Below, piece after piece: positions 6,901 to 15,804 of a stretch of 64,000 bases of DNA. Made by a program: the position numbers and the translations under genes. The stretch lies in the NCBI RefSeq assembly GCF_003627815.1, contig NZ_CP032698.1, forward strand, positions 7,998,001-8,062,000, given 5' to 3'. Each line of letters begins with the position of its first letter. Position 1 is the stretch's first letter. The notes under the pieces were generated by a model, which saw nothing but the letters and a program-made list of their open reading frames with translations, ran no database searches and was not told the DNA's origin. Source of the stretch: Streptomyces hundungensis (GTDB lineage Bacteria; Actinomycetota; Actinomycetes; Streptomycetales; Streptomycetaceae).

Positions 6901-9018
6901 GTGAGCAGGCGCGGTGGGGCTGGGCAGGGGCGGCAGGGCGGCGAGGAAGACGGCCACGACGTCGCTCGTGGGCGTCGGCGCGCGGCCGTCAAGCGTGGCC
7001 CGAGTGCCGCGATGGCGGGGTGGTGGCGGTCGCTCGCGCCGCTCGTCGCCTTCCTGCGCACCGTGCCGCCGCGTCTGCGGCCCGCCTACCCCCGGCCCGG
7101 CCGCGCCGGCTGGCGGCGCTGGATCCCGTCCTGGCGCCAGTGGCTCGGGCTGGTCGGCTCCGGGTTCCTCGGTCTGTGCTGCTTGATCGGTTACGCGTAC
7201 GCGACCACCGACATACCGGACGATCTCAATACTTTTGCGACGCAGCAGGACAATGTCTACTACTGGGCCGACGGCTCCAAGATGGCCCGGACGGGCTGGG
7301 TGAGCCGGCAGGAGATGCCGCTCGAGAAGGTGCCCCCGCAGGTGCAGGGCGCGGTGCTCGCGGCCGAGAACGCGAGCTTTTACAGCGACTCCGGGGTCTC
7401 GCCCTATGGCATCCTGCGCGCCTTGAAGGCCGCGGTCACGGGCGGCGAGTCCCAGGGCGGTTCGACCATCACCCAGCAGTACGTGAAGAACGCGTACCTC
7501 AACCAGGACCGCACGGTCTCGCGGAAGTTCACCGAGATCCTGCTCGCCGTGAAGCTCGACCGGCAGACCAGCAAGAAACAGATACTCCAGGACTACCTCA
7601 ACACGAGTTGGTTCGGGCGCGGCACGTACGGCATCCAGCGCGCCTCACAGGCGTACTACGGCAAGGACGTCTCGCAGCTCAACCCGAGCGAGGGCGCCTT
7701 CCTGGCGTCGCTCCTCAAGGGCGCCGCGCTCTTCGACCCCGCCATCAGCAAGGACAACCACGACCGCGCGGTGGAACGCTGGGGCTGGACCCTGGACCGG
7801 ATGGTCTCCACCGGCGTCCTCACCCGTGCCGAACGCGCGAAGTACACCAAGTTTCCCGAGCCGTTGGCGCCGACCGTCACCGGCGACGCCAGGGGACAGT
7901 CGGGCTACCTGGTCGAACTCGCCAAGGCGTACGCGATCAAGGCCGGCCACATCAAGGACGCCGACTTCGACCTGGGCGGCTACCAGATCTACACGACGTT
8001 CGACAAGTCCCGCATGACGGCTCTGACCGCCGCCGTGCAGAAGACGCAGAAGGGCTTCGACGCCACCCGGCGGCCCGCCACCGACGCTCACGCGAAGATC
8101 GGCGCGGCGAGCGTCGCCCCCGACGGCCGGCTGCTCGCCGTCTACGGCGGCCCCGACTATCTGAAGCAGGGCTTCAACGAGTCGAACGCGACCACCGTTC
8201 CGGTCGGGACGGTCTTCACGCCGTTCGTGTACGCCACCGCGCTCGACGACGGCATCGTGCGCGCCCGCGACAAGCCCCGCACCCCGATCAGCCCGTCCGC
8301 CAAGTACAACGGCAACGACGACGTCACGGTGAAGACGCCCGAGGGCCCGTACTGGGACCGCGGCGGCAAGGTGGCGAAGGGACACAACGACGGCGGCCGG
8401 AACTGGGGGCAGGTCACCCTGCGCCAGGCCATCGCCAACTCTGTCAACACCCCGATGCTGCAACTCGGCCTCGACGTCGGGCTCGACCGGGTCGACGCGC
8501 TCGCCGAGCGCTCGGGGCTGCTCGCGTCGAGCCTGGGCCCGCGCGTCCCGGCCTTCGCCCTCGGCGAGAACTCGACGCCCAGCGCCATCCGCGTGGCCGG
8601 CGCCTACGAGACCTTCGCCGCCCAAGGCATGCACACCGAGCCGTACTCCGTGCGCGCCATCTCCCGCAACGGCGCCGCGATGCCCCTCGACAAGCCCGAA
8701 CCGACCCGCGCGATGTCGGCCAAGGCCGCGCGCGCGGTGACGGACGCCCTGCGGGACGCGGTGACGCAAGGGACCGCGAAGAGCGCCCGCACGGCGGAGC
8801 CCGGCACGGGGGGCAAGACCGGTACCACCGCCGGGAACACGGCGGGCTGGTTCGCGGCCAACACCGCGCAGGAATCGACGGCAGTGGTCATCTACCGGAT
8901 GTCCTTGACCGATTTGGTTCCGCTGCCCCTGACGGGCCTCGGCGGCGACGCACGCAACACCCCTGGCAGTGAACGAGCGGTGCGGCTCTGGTCGGACTAC
9001 ATCAAGGCCGTGAAGTAG
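6901..9018 (+). CDS. Class A penicillin-binding protein (bifunctional type) with degenerate transpeptidase site
   Basis: This 705-residue protein has a basic cytoplasmic N-terminus, one membrane segment (LGLVGSGFLGLCCLIGYAYA), a glycosyltransferase-51 domain (about residues 130-300) and a transpeptidase domain (about 370-690). The transglycosylase looks active: Glu156 in AENASFYSDSG and the GGSTITQQ motif are present. In the transpeptidase the SVN (from Ser514) and KTG (from Lys639) motifs remain. The SxxK motif, however, reads TVFT (Thr437 to Thr440 in PVGTVFTPF), so both catalytic Ser and Lys are replaced. It is probably a glycan-polymerising enzyme whose second domain has become structural or regulatory. 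GTG 6901 follows GAGGGG. Confidence 0.88.
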   Translation: MSRRGGAGQGRQGGEEDGHDVARGRRRAAVKRGPSAAMAGWWRSLAPLVAFLRTVPPRLRPAYPRPGRAGWRRWIPSWRQWLGLVGSGFLGLCCLIGYAYATTDIPDDLNTFATQQDNVYYWADGSKMARTGWVSRQEMPLEKVPPQVQGAVLAAENASFYSDSGVSPYGILRALKAAVTGGESQGGSTITQQYVKNAYLNQDRTVSRKFTEILLAVKLDRQTSKKQILQDYLNTSWFGRGTYGIQRASQAYYGKDVSQLNPSEGAFLASLLKGAALFDPAISKDNHDRAVERWGWTLDRMVSTGVLTRAERAKYTKFPEPLAPTVTGDARGQSGYLVELAKAYAIKAGHIKDADFDLGGYQIYTTFDKSRMTALTAAVQKTQKGFDATRRPATDAHAKIGAASVAPDGRLLAVYGGPDYLKQGFNESNATTVPVGTVFTPFVYATALDDGIVRARDKPRTPISPSAKYNGNDDVTVKTPEGPYWDRGGKVAKGHNDGGRNWGQVTLRQAIANSVNTPMLQLGLDVGLDRVDALAERSGLLASSLGPRVPAFALGENSTPSAIRVAGAYETFAAQGMHTEPYSVRAISRNGAAMPLDKPEPTRAMSAKAARAVTDALRDAVTQGTAKSARTAEPGTGGKTGTTAGNTAGWFAANTAQESTAVVIYRMSLTDLVPLPLTGLGGDARNTPGSERAVRLWSDYIKAVK

Positions 9019-9049
9019 GCGTGGCGGGGCAACCGCACCCCGGTCAGGC

Positions 9050-10378
9050 CTACTTGACCAGCGTCTTCCAGTCCGGTGCCTGGGCCGGATCGAGCAGGCG
9101 CAGTTGGGCCAGCACCTTCGGGTCCTGGGCGTCCAGCCAGTCGGACAGTTCGCGGAACGACACGCAGCGCACGCCCTCGCGGGGGCAGACGTCCTTCATG
9201 ACGTCTTCGACGGCCTTCATGTAGATGCCGCCGTTCCAGTCCTCGAAGTGGTTGCCGATGTACATCGGGGCCCGGCTGCCGTTGTACACGCGGTTGAAGC
9301 CGTTCAGATACGACTTCCGGGTCTGCTCCAGCCACGCCGCGTACTTCGAGGGGTCGCCCTGGGTGCTCTCGCCGGACTGGTTGTAGAGGAAGTTGAAGTC
9401 CATGGAGAGGACTTGCACCTCTTTGTCCTGCAACGGCATGAGTTGCAGGGGGAAGTTCCAGATGCCGTCGAGCTTGTTCGGCCACAGCTGGAAGTCACCG
9501 GAGGAACTCGCGTCGTAGCGCCAGCCGTACGGCTTGATCGCGGTGATGAGGTTCTTCTGCCCTTCCAGGCAGGGGGCACGGCCGCCGACGACCTCGCGGT
9601 CGGGATCGAAGGGGAGGGGCGCCTCGTCGGTGAATCCCGTGTTGGTCTTCCACGTCTTCACGAACGAGTACGCCTGGTCTATCTCGCTCTTCCACTCGGC
9701 GGGGCTCCAGTCGCCGCCGCCCTTGGGGCCGCAGAAGTGGCCGTTGAAGTGCGAGCCGATCTCGTCGCCGTCGGCCCAGGCGCCCCGCAGCTGCTCCAGG
9801 GTGGTCTTCACGTGCTCGACGGTGGGGTAGGAGATGGCGGCCGATCCCTGGCTGTGCTGCGGGGGTCGGTACAGCATCCGCTTGCTTTCGGGCAGCAGGT
9901 AGATGCCGGTCAGGAAGAACGTCATGTGCGCCTTGTTGGCCTCGGCGACCTGACGGAAGTGCGAGAAGAGGTGGTCGTCGCCCTCCAGCGCGCCGTCCCA
10001 GGAGAAGACCACGAACTGCGGGGGCTTCTCGCCCGGCTTCAGCCGCTGCGGCTTGAGCTGGCCGGGCTGCGGGCCGGTGTAGGAGGTGGAGCCGTCTCCG
10101 AGCACCTTGGTCTTGCCGTCCCAGGCCTCGTCCTTGCCCTTGGCGGGGCCAGCCTTTCCGGCCGGTCCGGAAGAGGGGGAGGCCGAGGACTTCTTGCTCT
10201 GCTCGGCGGCGTCGGACGGGCTGCCCGCGGTGAGGGCGTACGCGGTGGCCGCGGTCGCGCCCAGCGTGAGGATGGCGGCGCCGACTCCGAACCTCTTGCG
10301 GTTCTGCGCCTTCCTGCGCGCCTTGCGGACGGCCCGGGACTCCGCCGGGACACGGGAGGCGTCGTCGGTGTCAGCCAT
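9050..10378 (-). CDS. Membrane-anchored polysaccharide deacetylase-like protein
   Basis: This 442-residue protein has a basic N-terminus, one membrane anchor (VGAAILTLGATAATAYALTA), a Ser/Pro/Gly/Lys linker, and an extracellular domain resembling the NodB/polysaccharide deacetylase barrel. FSWDGAL takes the place of the TFDDG motif, SHFNGH gives the metal-binding HxxxH, and YGWRYDASSSG matches motif 3. It could act on cell-wall or exopolysaccharide amino sugars. The changed first motif makes activity uncertain. ATG 10378 has GGGGGA upstream; an in-frame ATG at 10396 is an alternative. It is convergent with the penicillin-binding protein gene. Confidence 0.75.
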   Translation of the reverse strand: MADTDDASRVPAESRAVRKARRKAQNRKRFGVGAAILTLGATAATAYALTAGSPSDAAEQSKKSSASPSSGPAGKAGPAKGKDEAWDGKTKVLGDGSTSYTGPQPGQLKPQRLKPGEKPPQFVVFSWDGALEGDDHLFSHFRQVAEANKAHMTFFLTGIYLLPESKRMLYRPPQHSQGSAAISYPTVEHVKTTLEQLRGAWADGDEIGSHFNGHFCGPKGGGDWSPAEWKSEIDQAYSFVKTWKTNTGFTDEAPLPFDPDREVVGGRAPCLEGQKNLITAIKPYGWRYDASSSGDFQLWPNKLDGIWNFPLQLMPLQDKEVQVLSMDFNFLYNQSGESTQGDPSKYAAWLEQTRKSYLNGFNRVYNGSRAPMYIGNHFEDWNGGIYMKAVEDVMKDVCPREGVRCVSFRELSDWLDAQDPKVLAQLRLLDPAQAPDWKTLVK

Positions 10379-10650
10379 CGCAGTCGTGTCCCCCATGGTC
10401 GCCGTAGCCGCCGTGCGTGTGGATAGTTGGTATGAATATAGAACTTATTTGGCACGCCTGTCGCACCACAAGTCCCCCCGGTCGCCCCTCTCGCACCACA
10501 CCCCGTGGTCGTGGAGGCAGCAGCCAGGTGTGGAGCGGTCTGCGCGTTTTGCTCAAATAGCGCGGAACCAGCAGAAATCGGCAGTACGGATGCGGGGCCC
10601 GGCGTACTCCGCCGAGCCCCGCACCTGTGAGGATTCCGCCCGCTGTCCCG

Positions 10651-10878
10651 TCAGATGTCGACTTCGGTCGGCGTGTAGCCGACGGCCGCTTCAGTACCCG
10701 GGGTTCCGGACGGCGGGGTCCTGCCGACGCGGTACCGGACGTTGCCGTGCTCGACCACATCGCCGGCCCGGTAACGATCCACCACGGCGGGGTCGAACGC
10801 GAAGGGACCCGTGGCGCCATCGGGCCGGCCCTGCTTCGAAGCCACCCCGATGACCTCGCCGTCGTACTCGTTCGTCAT
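10651..10878 (-). CDS. Small hypothetical protein
   Basis: This 75-residue hydrophilic protein has an excellent ribosome binding site (GGAGG, four bases before ATG 10878) and normal Streptomyces codon bias. It starts MTNEYDGEVIGVASKQG and has no membrane segment or cysteines. I do not recognise the family. It is divergent from the amidase gene at 11117, separated by 238 bp. Confidence 0.7.
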   Translation of the reverse strand: MTNEYDGEVIGVASKQGRPDGATGPFAFDPAVVDRYRAGDVVEHGNVRYRVGRTPPSGTPGTEAAVGYTPTEVDI

Positions 10879-11084
10879 GCGTCCTCCTTGCTGTTCGGGC
10901 GGTGACGCGACCGTCTGGTCCCGCCGCCGTCGTCGTGCCCCATGCGCCTGCCCGAGCACGGCGGACGCACACACCACGCGGCCGCGGATTCCGGCTCTTA
11001 TCCCCGCCGTGAGACCGGGGGTCGGGTTTCGGCCGCCGAACGGGTCCAAAGACGCGGCGACTTATGCCAAAATTCCATCCCCCT

Positions 11085-11098
11085 GGTCCATGTGGACC
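11085..11098 (+). promoter_or_regulatory. Dyad GGTCCATGTGGACC ahead of the Amidase_6 gene
   Basis: Perfect 6-bp arms with two central bases lie 18 bp before the GTG start at 11117. CCCC and GGGG flank the dyad and could extend it as a stem. It could be an operator or a translation-affecting hairpin just upstream of the AAGGGG ribosome binding site. No known motif is matched. Confidence 0.35.
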
Positions 11099-11116
11099 GG
11101 TGACAAGGGGAAAATA

Positions 11117-12256
11117 GTGATATCAAAGACATTCCGACCTGCCCTAGGCGTCGCCTTGGCCGGGATCCTGTCGTCGGCGTTCCTGCCGACCTCGTTCGCG
11201 AGCGCCGCGCCTCGGCCGCACGCGGCGGACGGCGCGACCGTCAGCACCTTCGCCCGCATCGCCGGGGACGTTCTCTCGCAGCGCAGCCAGGCCCTGGTCG
11301 AGGACCGGGGCGGACGCCACACCTCGGCGCCCACCGGTGCGAAGGCCCGTATGTCGGCGCAGTTGAAGCGGGAAGAGGACGCCGCACTGGCGTCGCTGCG
11401 GTCGCGCAAGACGCGGCTGAACGCGCTCGGCGAGAGCTACACCGGCGCGGACACCCACGTCTCCGTGAACAAGGCCACGGTGTCCGGCAAGCAGGCGACC
11501 GTGGAGGTCACCGAGGACACCACGCTCACGTACAAGAAGGTCCGTGGCGATGAGCCCGCCACGACCGGCTTCCGGACGCGGTACGAGCTCGCGCTCACCA
11601 ACACCGCTGGATCCGCTTGGGAGTTGACGTCGATCAAGTCCCAGGACAACGGCCCGGTCGCCGTCAACGAGCCGACGGTTGCCAAGACCGCCGTCGTCAC
11701 GGACGACGGGCAGACCTACCCGGACGGCACCCCGGCGTCCACGAAGTACCCCGCTCCGGCGAATCCGAAGACGAAGACCGGTACGGGTTACGACTACGCC
11801 GCGATGGCCGCGTACGCCGAGAAGTACTGGAAGTCGTACAACCCGGCCTACCGGCAGTTCAACGGCGCGGGCGGCGACTGCACCAACTTCGTCAGCCAGG
11901 CCCTCAAGGCCGGCGGCTGGAAGAACGTGCCCGGCTCGACGGACGACTACCGCAACTGGTGGTACGACGGCGCCCTTCAGACCAACTCCTGGGTCGGCGT
12001 GAACGACTTCGCGTGGTTCACGCTCTCCAACCAGCGGGCGACCAACCTGGCCAACGTCTACCAGATGGACGTCGGCGACGTCCTTCAGATGGACTTCGAC
12101 CGGGACGGCTCCAAGGACCACTCCATGATGGTGACCTACCGGAGCAGCACGGGAACTCCGTACCTCACCTACCACTCGACCAACACCTACCGGAAGTCGC
12201 TGGCGAGCCTCATCGCCTCGTACCCCAACGCGGTGTACTTCGCCTACCGCACCTGA
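11117..12256 (+). CDS. Secreted Amidase_6-domain protein
   Basis: This 379-residue protein has a signal peptide (MISKTFRPALG, hydrophobic core, cut near ASA-AP). A helical/beta N-terminal region is followed by a papain-like Amidase_6 domain from about residue 230. The catalytic Cys is in GGDCTNFVSQALKAGG, and a His follows in KDHSMMV. Such proteins are secreted cysteine amidohydrolases, often thought to act on wall peptides. GTG 11117 follows AAGGGG. A strong hairpin terminator begins 7 bp after the stop, so it is a single-gene unit. Confidence 0.85.
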   Translation: MISKTFRPALGVALAGILSSAFLPTSFASAAPRPHAADGATVSTFARIAGDVLSQRSQALVEDRGGRHTSAPTGAKARMSAQLKREEDAALASLRSRKTRLNALGESYTGADTHVSVNKATVSGKQATVEVTEDTTLTYKKVRGDEPATTGFRTRYELALTNTAGSAWELTSIKSQDNGPVAVNEPTVAKTAVVTDDGQTYPDGTPASTKYPAPANPKTKTGTGYDYAAMAAYAEKYWKSYNPAYRQFNGAGGDCTNFVSQALKAGGWKNVPGSTDDYRNWWYDGALQTNSWVGVNDFAWFTLSNQRATNLANVYQMDVGDVLQMDFDRDGSKDHSMMVTYRSSTGTPYLTYHSTNTYRKSLASLIASYPNAVYFAYRT

Positions 12257-12262
12257 CGGTCG

Positions 12263-12294
12263 GGCCCGGCGGACGGCTTCCCGTCCGCCGGGCC
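12263..12294 (+). terminator. Hairpin terminator of the Amidase_6 gene
   Basis: A perfect 14-bp stem, GGCCCGGCGGACGG, closes on a CTTC tetraloop immediately after the stop codon. It is very stable and GC-rich, as expected for a Streptomyces terminator. Confidence 0.85.
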
Positions 12295-12421
12295 TTGCCC
12301 AGGGCCCCCTCCGGCGGCCGTCACGGCTCTGGAGCCCCCACCTCTCCCAGCCACCGCCGTTCTGTGGAACGCGAGTTGGCGCCGATGAGGATGAAGCCGC
12401 CTTGGCCCCTGGGTGTTTGTC

Positions 12422-13018
12422 CTACACGATGTCGCCTGACTGCTCGGCGGCGTGGGAGCGTCGATGTGCCGCGACTCGTTCGCGTGTCGCGCATCGGCGG
12501 GAGCAGTAGCGACGTTCCGGGCCACTGCCTTGGGCGATGAAGACGTTCTGGCAGCTGGACGATGCGCAGATCCTGCCCGGTGGCCGTTGACGGTCCCAGA
12601 CGAGTACGGCCAGGGCCATGCAGGACGAGGCGAGGAACCACTCGTCCCAGGGCGCGTCGTCGTCGTGGTCGAGGTGGGGATGCCACGGGGCGCTGCCGCG
12701 ATGCGAGCTGAGGCGGAGCGGCCCCGTGTGTTCCTGGAGGAGCCGGTTGAGGACGGTTGCCGCCTCATCGGCGTGCTCGGCGGCGAAGACCTGTCGGAGC
12801 AGTGTGGCGGCTTCACGCATCCCGGCGACGCCGCGCGGGTCGAGGTCGATGGGGTCGGGTTCCCCGTAGGCGCGCAGCACGTCGGCGACTTCGGTCGGGT
12901 CGGGCCGGTCGTCGATGAGTGCGTTGATCAGAGCAGCGGTCCGCCGCGCTGTGGTGAGCACGGAGTGCCGGGTCGACCAGTCGTCGCTGGGGGAGGCCAC
13001 GGATGAAATGTAACGCAT
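12422..13018 (-). CDS. CGNR zinc-finger (ABATE-domain) probable transcription factor
   Basis: This 198-residue protein has an all-alpha ABATE domain (about residues 15-140) and a C-terminal CGNR-type zinc finger. Cys pairs lie in ICASSSCQNVFI and in RRYCSRRCATRERVAAHR. Family members are thought to be stress-linked regulators. It is divergent from an MFS transporter with only 38 bp between the start codons, and that gap holds a direct repeat (13010-13059), so it probably controls the transporter and itself. Confidence 0.85.
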   Translation of the reverse strand: MRYISSVASPSDDWSTRHSVLTTARRTAALINALIDDRPDPTEVADVLRAYGEPDPIDLDPRGVAGMREAATLLRQVFAAEHADEAATVLNRLLQEHTGPLRLSSHRGSAPWHPHLDHDDDAPWDEWFLASSCMALAVLVWDRQRPPGRICASSSCQNVFIAQGSGPERRYCSRRCATRERVAAHRRSHAAEQSGDIV

Positions 13019-13059
13019 CTTGCTGAGGTTTGAGTTACCTCCGTAACGTCTTGCTGATG
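13010..13059. promoter_or_regulatory. Direct-repeat operator between CGNR regulator and MFS gene
   Basis: GTAACGCATCTTGCTGAGG (13010-13028) recurs as GTAACGTCTTGCTGATG (13043-13059), 33 bp apart, so equivalent positions are on the same helix face. GTTAC half-sites at 13034-13038 and about 13066 form inverted pairs with them. The repeats reach both start codons, so a bound regulator would cover both promoters. Confidence 0.5.
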
Positions 13060-14298
13060 AAATCGCGTTACTCCACCTCCACCGCTAGCTATTTCGCGGG
13101 AGCAGTGGCGGCTCGTACCGGGGACGAGGTGTCAGGGCCGGCGTTGATGCTGGCGGGCTTCGCTCTGTCCGGGTCGACCATCGAGGCCTCGTCCCTGCTC
13201 GCGAGCATCACCATCTCCGCGGCGGTCGGCGGACCGGTGCTCGGGACGCTTCTCGACAGAGCGAGGCGGCCGGGACGTCTGTTGGCAGCGGCCATCGTCA
13301 CGTACGGGGTGGGATTGACCGTGATTCTCATGGGACTTGGCCGGTTACCGTTCGAGGTCACCCTCGTGATCGCGGCACTGACAGGGCTGTTGGGACCGGC
13401 CCTGTCGGGTGGCTGGACGGCCCAACTCCCTCGCGTGGTCCCGGACGGCTCCCTGGCCCGGGCGAACGTGCTCGACGCGATGACGTTCAGCGTGGCAAGC
13501 CTGGCCGGGCCTGCTCTGGCCGGCGCTGTGGCCCAGATGCTGGGCGCACCGGCGTCGGTGATGGCCTCCGCGATCCTCATCGTGCTGGCCCTGCCCGCCG
13601 CCTGGACGCTGCCCCGCCGCCCCAGTGAGGCGCCTGGCCCCCGGCCCACCTCGTTGACCAGCGACCTAGGGGCCGGGATACGGGTCATCGTCGCAAGGTC
13701 TTCCTTGGCCCGAGCCACCTTGATCTCGGTCAACTCCTGCGTGGCTCAAGGCATGTTGATGGCGAGCGTGCCCCTCGTGGGCGAGCGCGTGCTGGGCGGA
13801 GCCGGCCGTGGCACGTTGCTGCTCTCCTGCGTCGCGGTCGCCGCCCTCGCGGCCAGTGCGGTACTGGCTCGGTTCCCGCGCTCAGTCACCCCCGACACGA
13901 TCATCTGGGCCAGTGCTCTCGTCCAGGCGGGCGCGCTGGCCTTGGCGGCGTCGGGGCGACCGGTCGCGCTCATCGTGGCCGCCCTCATGGCCGGGGTCGG
14001 TGAAGGGCCCCAACTGGCAGCCCTGTTCGCGATCCGCCATCGGGAGTCCCCGGAACACCTGCGCGGCCAGATCTTCACGACGGGTGCCAGCTTGAAGATT
14101 TCCGGATTCGCCCTGGGGGCGGCGGCCGCCGGACCGGCCGTGACCTGGTCCCTTCCGGGCACCTTGATGATCGCGTCAAGTGTGGCGCTCCTCGGGGCTT
14201 TGGCTTTCTTCGCCTTTCCGGGGCCGGGGCCGGGTCCGGGTTCGGCGCTGGCTTCGGTAAAGGCCGAGGTCGGCACGGGACGCGATGTCTCGAGATGA
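13057..14298 (+). CDS. Major facilitator superfamily transporter
   Basis: This 413-residue protein has about 12 membrane helices in two halves with a central loop near LPRRPSEAPGPRPTS, and the MFS loop 2-3 remnant GTLLDRARRPGR. Its size and layout fit drug-efflux or unknown-solute exporters. ATG 13057 was chosen; an upstream TTG at 13030 would lie inside the shared promoter region. The adjoining CGNR regulator and repeat operator suggest substrate-induced export. Confidence 0.85.
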   Translation: MKSRYSTSTASYFAGAVAARTGDEVSGPALMLAGFALSGSTIEASSLLASITISAAVGGPVLGTLLDRARRPGRLLAAAIVTYGVGLTVILMGLGRLPFEVTLVIAALTGLLGPALSGGWTAQLPRVVPDGSLARANVLDAMTFSVASLAGPALAGAVAQMLGAPASVMASAILIVLALPAAWTLPRRPSEAPGPRPTSLTSDLGAGIRVIVARSSLARATLISVNSCVAQGMLMASVPLVGERVLGGAGRGTLLLSCVAVAALAASAVLARFPRSVTPDTIIWASALVQAGALALAASGRPVALIVAALMAGVGEGPQLAALFAIRHRESPEHLRGQIFTTGASLKISGFALGAAAAGPAVTWSLPGTLMIASSVALLGALAFFAFPGPGPGPGSALASVKAEVGTGRDVSR

Positions 14299-14465
14299 CG
14301 TGACGTCAAGTCCGCGTCGGGGGCATCGGTGTATGCGGCGAAAAGGATCAACGCCCGTGATCGTCATCTGACCGGGTGTCAGTGGGGTCTGCTTTCATGG
14401 TCAGAGGGTCATGGTCGTGGGTGACGGCGCGTGAAGCGCTTCGGTCGTGAAAGGGGGAGAGGCCT

Positions 14466-14825
14466 GTGAGGGCGACATGGGTGAGGCCGTACGTGAAGGC
14501 GGACGGCACCGCGGTTCGAGGGCACGTACGCCGATTACCGGATCTCGGAGGGACTGCGGGAGGTGGTCTGCTGTTGTTCGTGGCCGTACTGCTGATCGTC
14601 GGGTTCGGCACGCACTCGGATGCGGATGCGGGTGCGGCGTCCGAAGGCAGAACCGGCCCCGGGGCCAAGCCGAACTCGACGGCCTACCCCATCAAGTGGC
14701 CCGCCTGGGACGAGGCGGGGGCAAGGGTGAAGGGGGAGGTCCAGGGGAAGGTCGGGGGAGGAGACCAAGAGCCACGGAGAACCGTGACCTATCCGATTCC
14801 GTGGGACACGGGACGGGCATGGTGA
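14466..14825 (+). CDS. Small single-pass membrane protein
   Basis: This 119-residue protein starts with the pattern VRPYVKADGTAVRGHVRR, a basic motif seen at the start of many small Streptomyces hypothetical proteins. One membrane helix (LLLFVAVLLIVGFG, about residues 35-48) and a polar tail follow. GTG 14466 follows GGGGGAG. Function is unknown. Confidence 0.6.
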   Translation: MRATWVRPYVKADGTAVRGHVRRLPDLGGTAGGGLLLFVAVLLIVGFGTHSDADAGAASEGRTGPGAKPNSTAYPIKWPAWDEAGARVKGEVQGKVGGGDQEPRRTVTYPIPWDTGRAW

Positions 14826-14855
14826 GCCGGCGCCCTGCACAGCAGAGGCCCGCTC

Positions 14856-15581
14856 TCAGTTGGGCACTGGCAGGCATTCGGAGAGCAGGCCGACGACGTC
14901 CCGCCAGGCTCGCTGCGCGTGCCGTGGGTGGTAGCCGACGCCGGGGACCGCGGGGTGATCGACCGGCGGGTGGTGGAAGGCGTGCAAGGCGCCGCCATAG
15001 ATCGTGAGGCGCCAGTCGACACCCGCGGCCTGCATCTCGGCGGTGAACGTGTCCCGTTGCGCGGGCGCCATGATCGGGTCTTCGGACCCGACCCCGGCCC
15101 ACACCGGGCAGCGAATGCGCGCAGCCTCGCCCGGTCGGCCCGTGGTGGTCGCGTTGACCGTCCCGATCGCGCGCAGGTCGACGCCGTCGCGACCGAGTTC
15201 CAGCGCGATGGCGCCCCCGGTTCCGTAGCCGACGGCGGCGATCCGGTCGGGGTCGGTCCGCGGTTCGCTGCGCAACACGTCGAGTGCCGCATGGCCGATG
15301 CCCCGCATCCGGTCGGGGTCGGCGAGCAGCGGCATGCAGCGGGCCAGCATCTCCTCGGGGTCACCCAAGTAGCGTCCGCCGTGAAGGTCGAAGGCCAGCG
15401 CTACGTATCCCAGCTCGGCGAGCGCGTCGGCCCGGCGGCGCTCGACGTCGCTGAGCCCCATGCCCTCGGGTCCGAGCAGCACCGCGGGCCGACGGTCGAC
15501 ACCGGCCGGGAGGGCGAGGTGCCCGATCATCGTCAGACCGTCGGCCTGGTACTCGACTGTGCGCGTGGTAACCGTCGTCAT
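14856..15581 (-). CDS. Dienelactone hydrolase-like protein lacking the nucleophile
   Basis: This 241-residue alpha/beta hydrolase has dienelactone-hydrolase layout: LLGPEGMGL near residue 36, Asp168 in SEDP and His200 in GGALHAF. In the nucleophile elbow, where the family has GYCFGG, this protein has GYGTGG, so Gly120 replaces Cys. Esterase activity of the normal kind is therefore unlikely. It may be a binding protein, a regulator or a degenerate enzyme. The ORF is otherwise full length with good codon bias. ATG 15581 was chosen; upstream in-frame sequence lacks family character. Confidence 0.8.
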   Translation of the reverse strand: MTTVTTRTVEYQADGLTMIGHLALPAGVDRRPAVLLGPEGMGLSDVERRRADALAELGYVALAFDLHGGRYLGDPEEMLARCMPLLADPDRMRGIGHAALDVLRSEPRTDPDRIAAVGYGTGGAIALELGRDGVDLRAIGTVNATTTGRPGEAARIRCPVWAGVGSEDPIMAPAQRDTFTAEMQAAGVDWRLTIYGGALHAFHHPPVDHPAVPGVGYHPRHAQRAWRDVVGLLSECLPVPN

Positions 15582-15804
15582 GCGACTGGACTGTAATGAT
15601 CGTCGCGTTCGGTCGGGCCTGTGTTCACCGCTGGCAGAACAGCGTGGGTGTACCTCTGAGATGACGATCAACTGGCCCAGGGTGTCTGGTTGTTAGGTAG
15701 GCGGGGTGCCCAGTGCACGCCCCCCGAACGTTCGCCGGTTTCCGCTCGTTGTGCGGTCACCAGCGCGCGAAGGTTCTGCGTCCGCCCCAACTACCGTTCC
15801 CATC

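Noticed and set aside
10879..11116. Possible c-di-AMP (ydaO-type) riboswitch before a wall-hydrolase-like gene
   Set aside because: The conserved ydaO core motifs could not be found; only a simple dyad at 11085-11098 is present.
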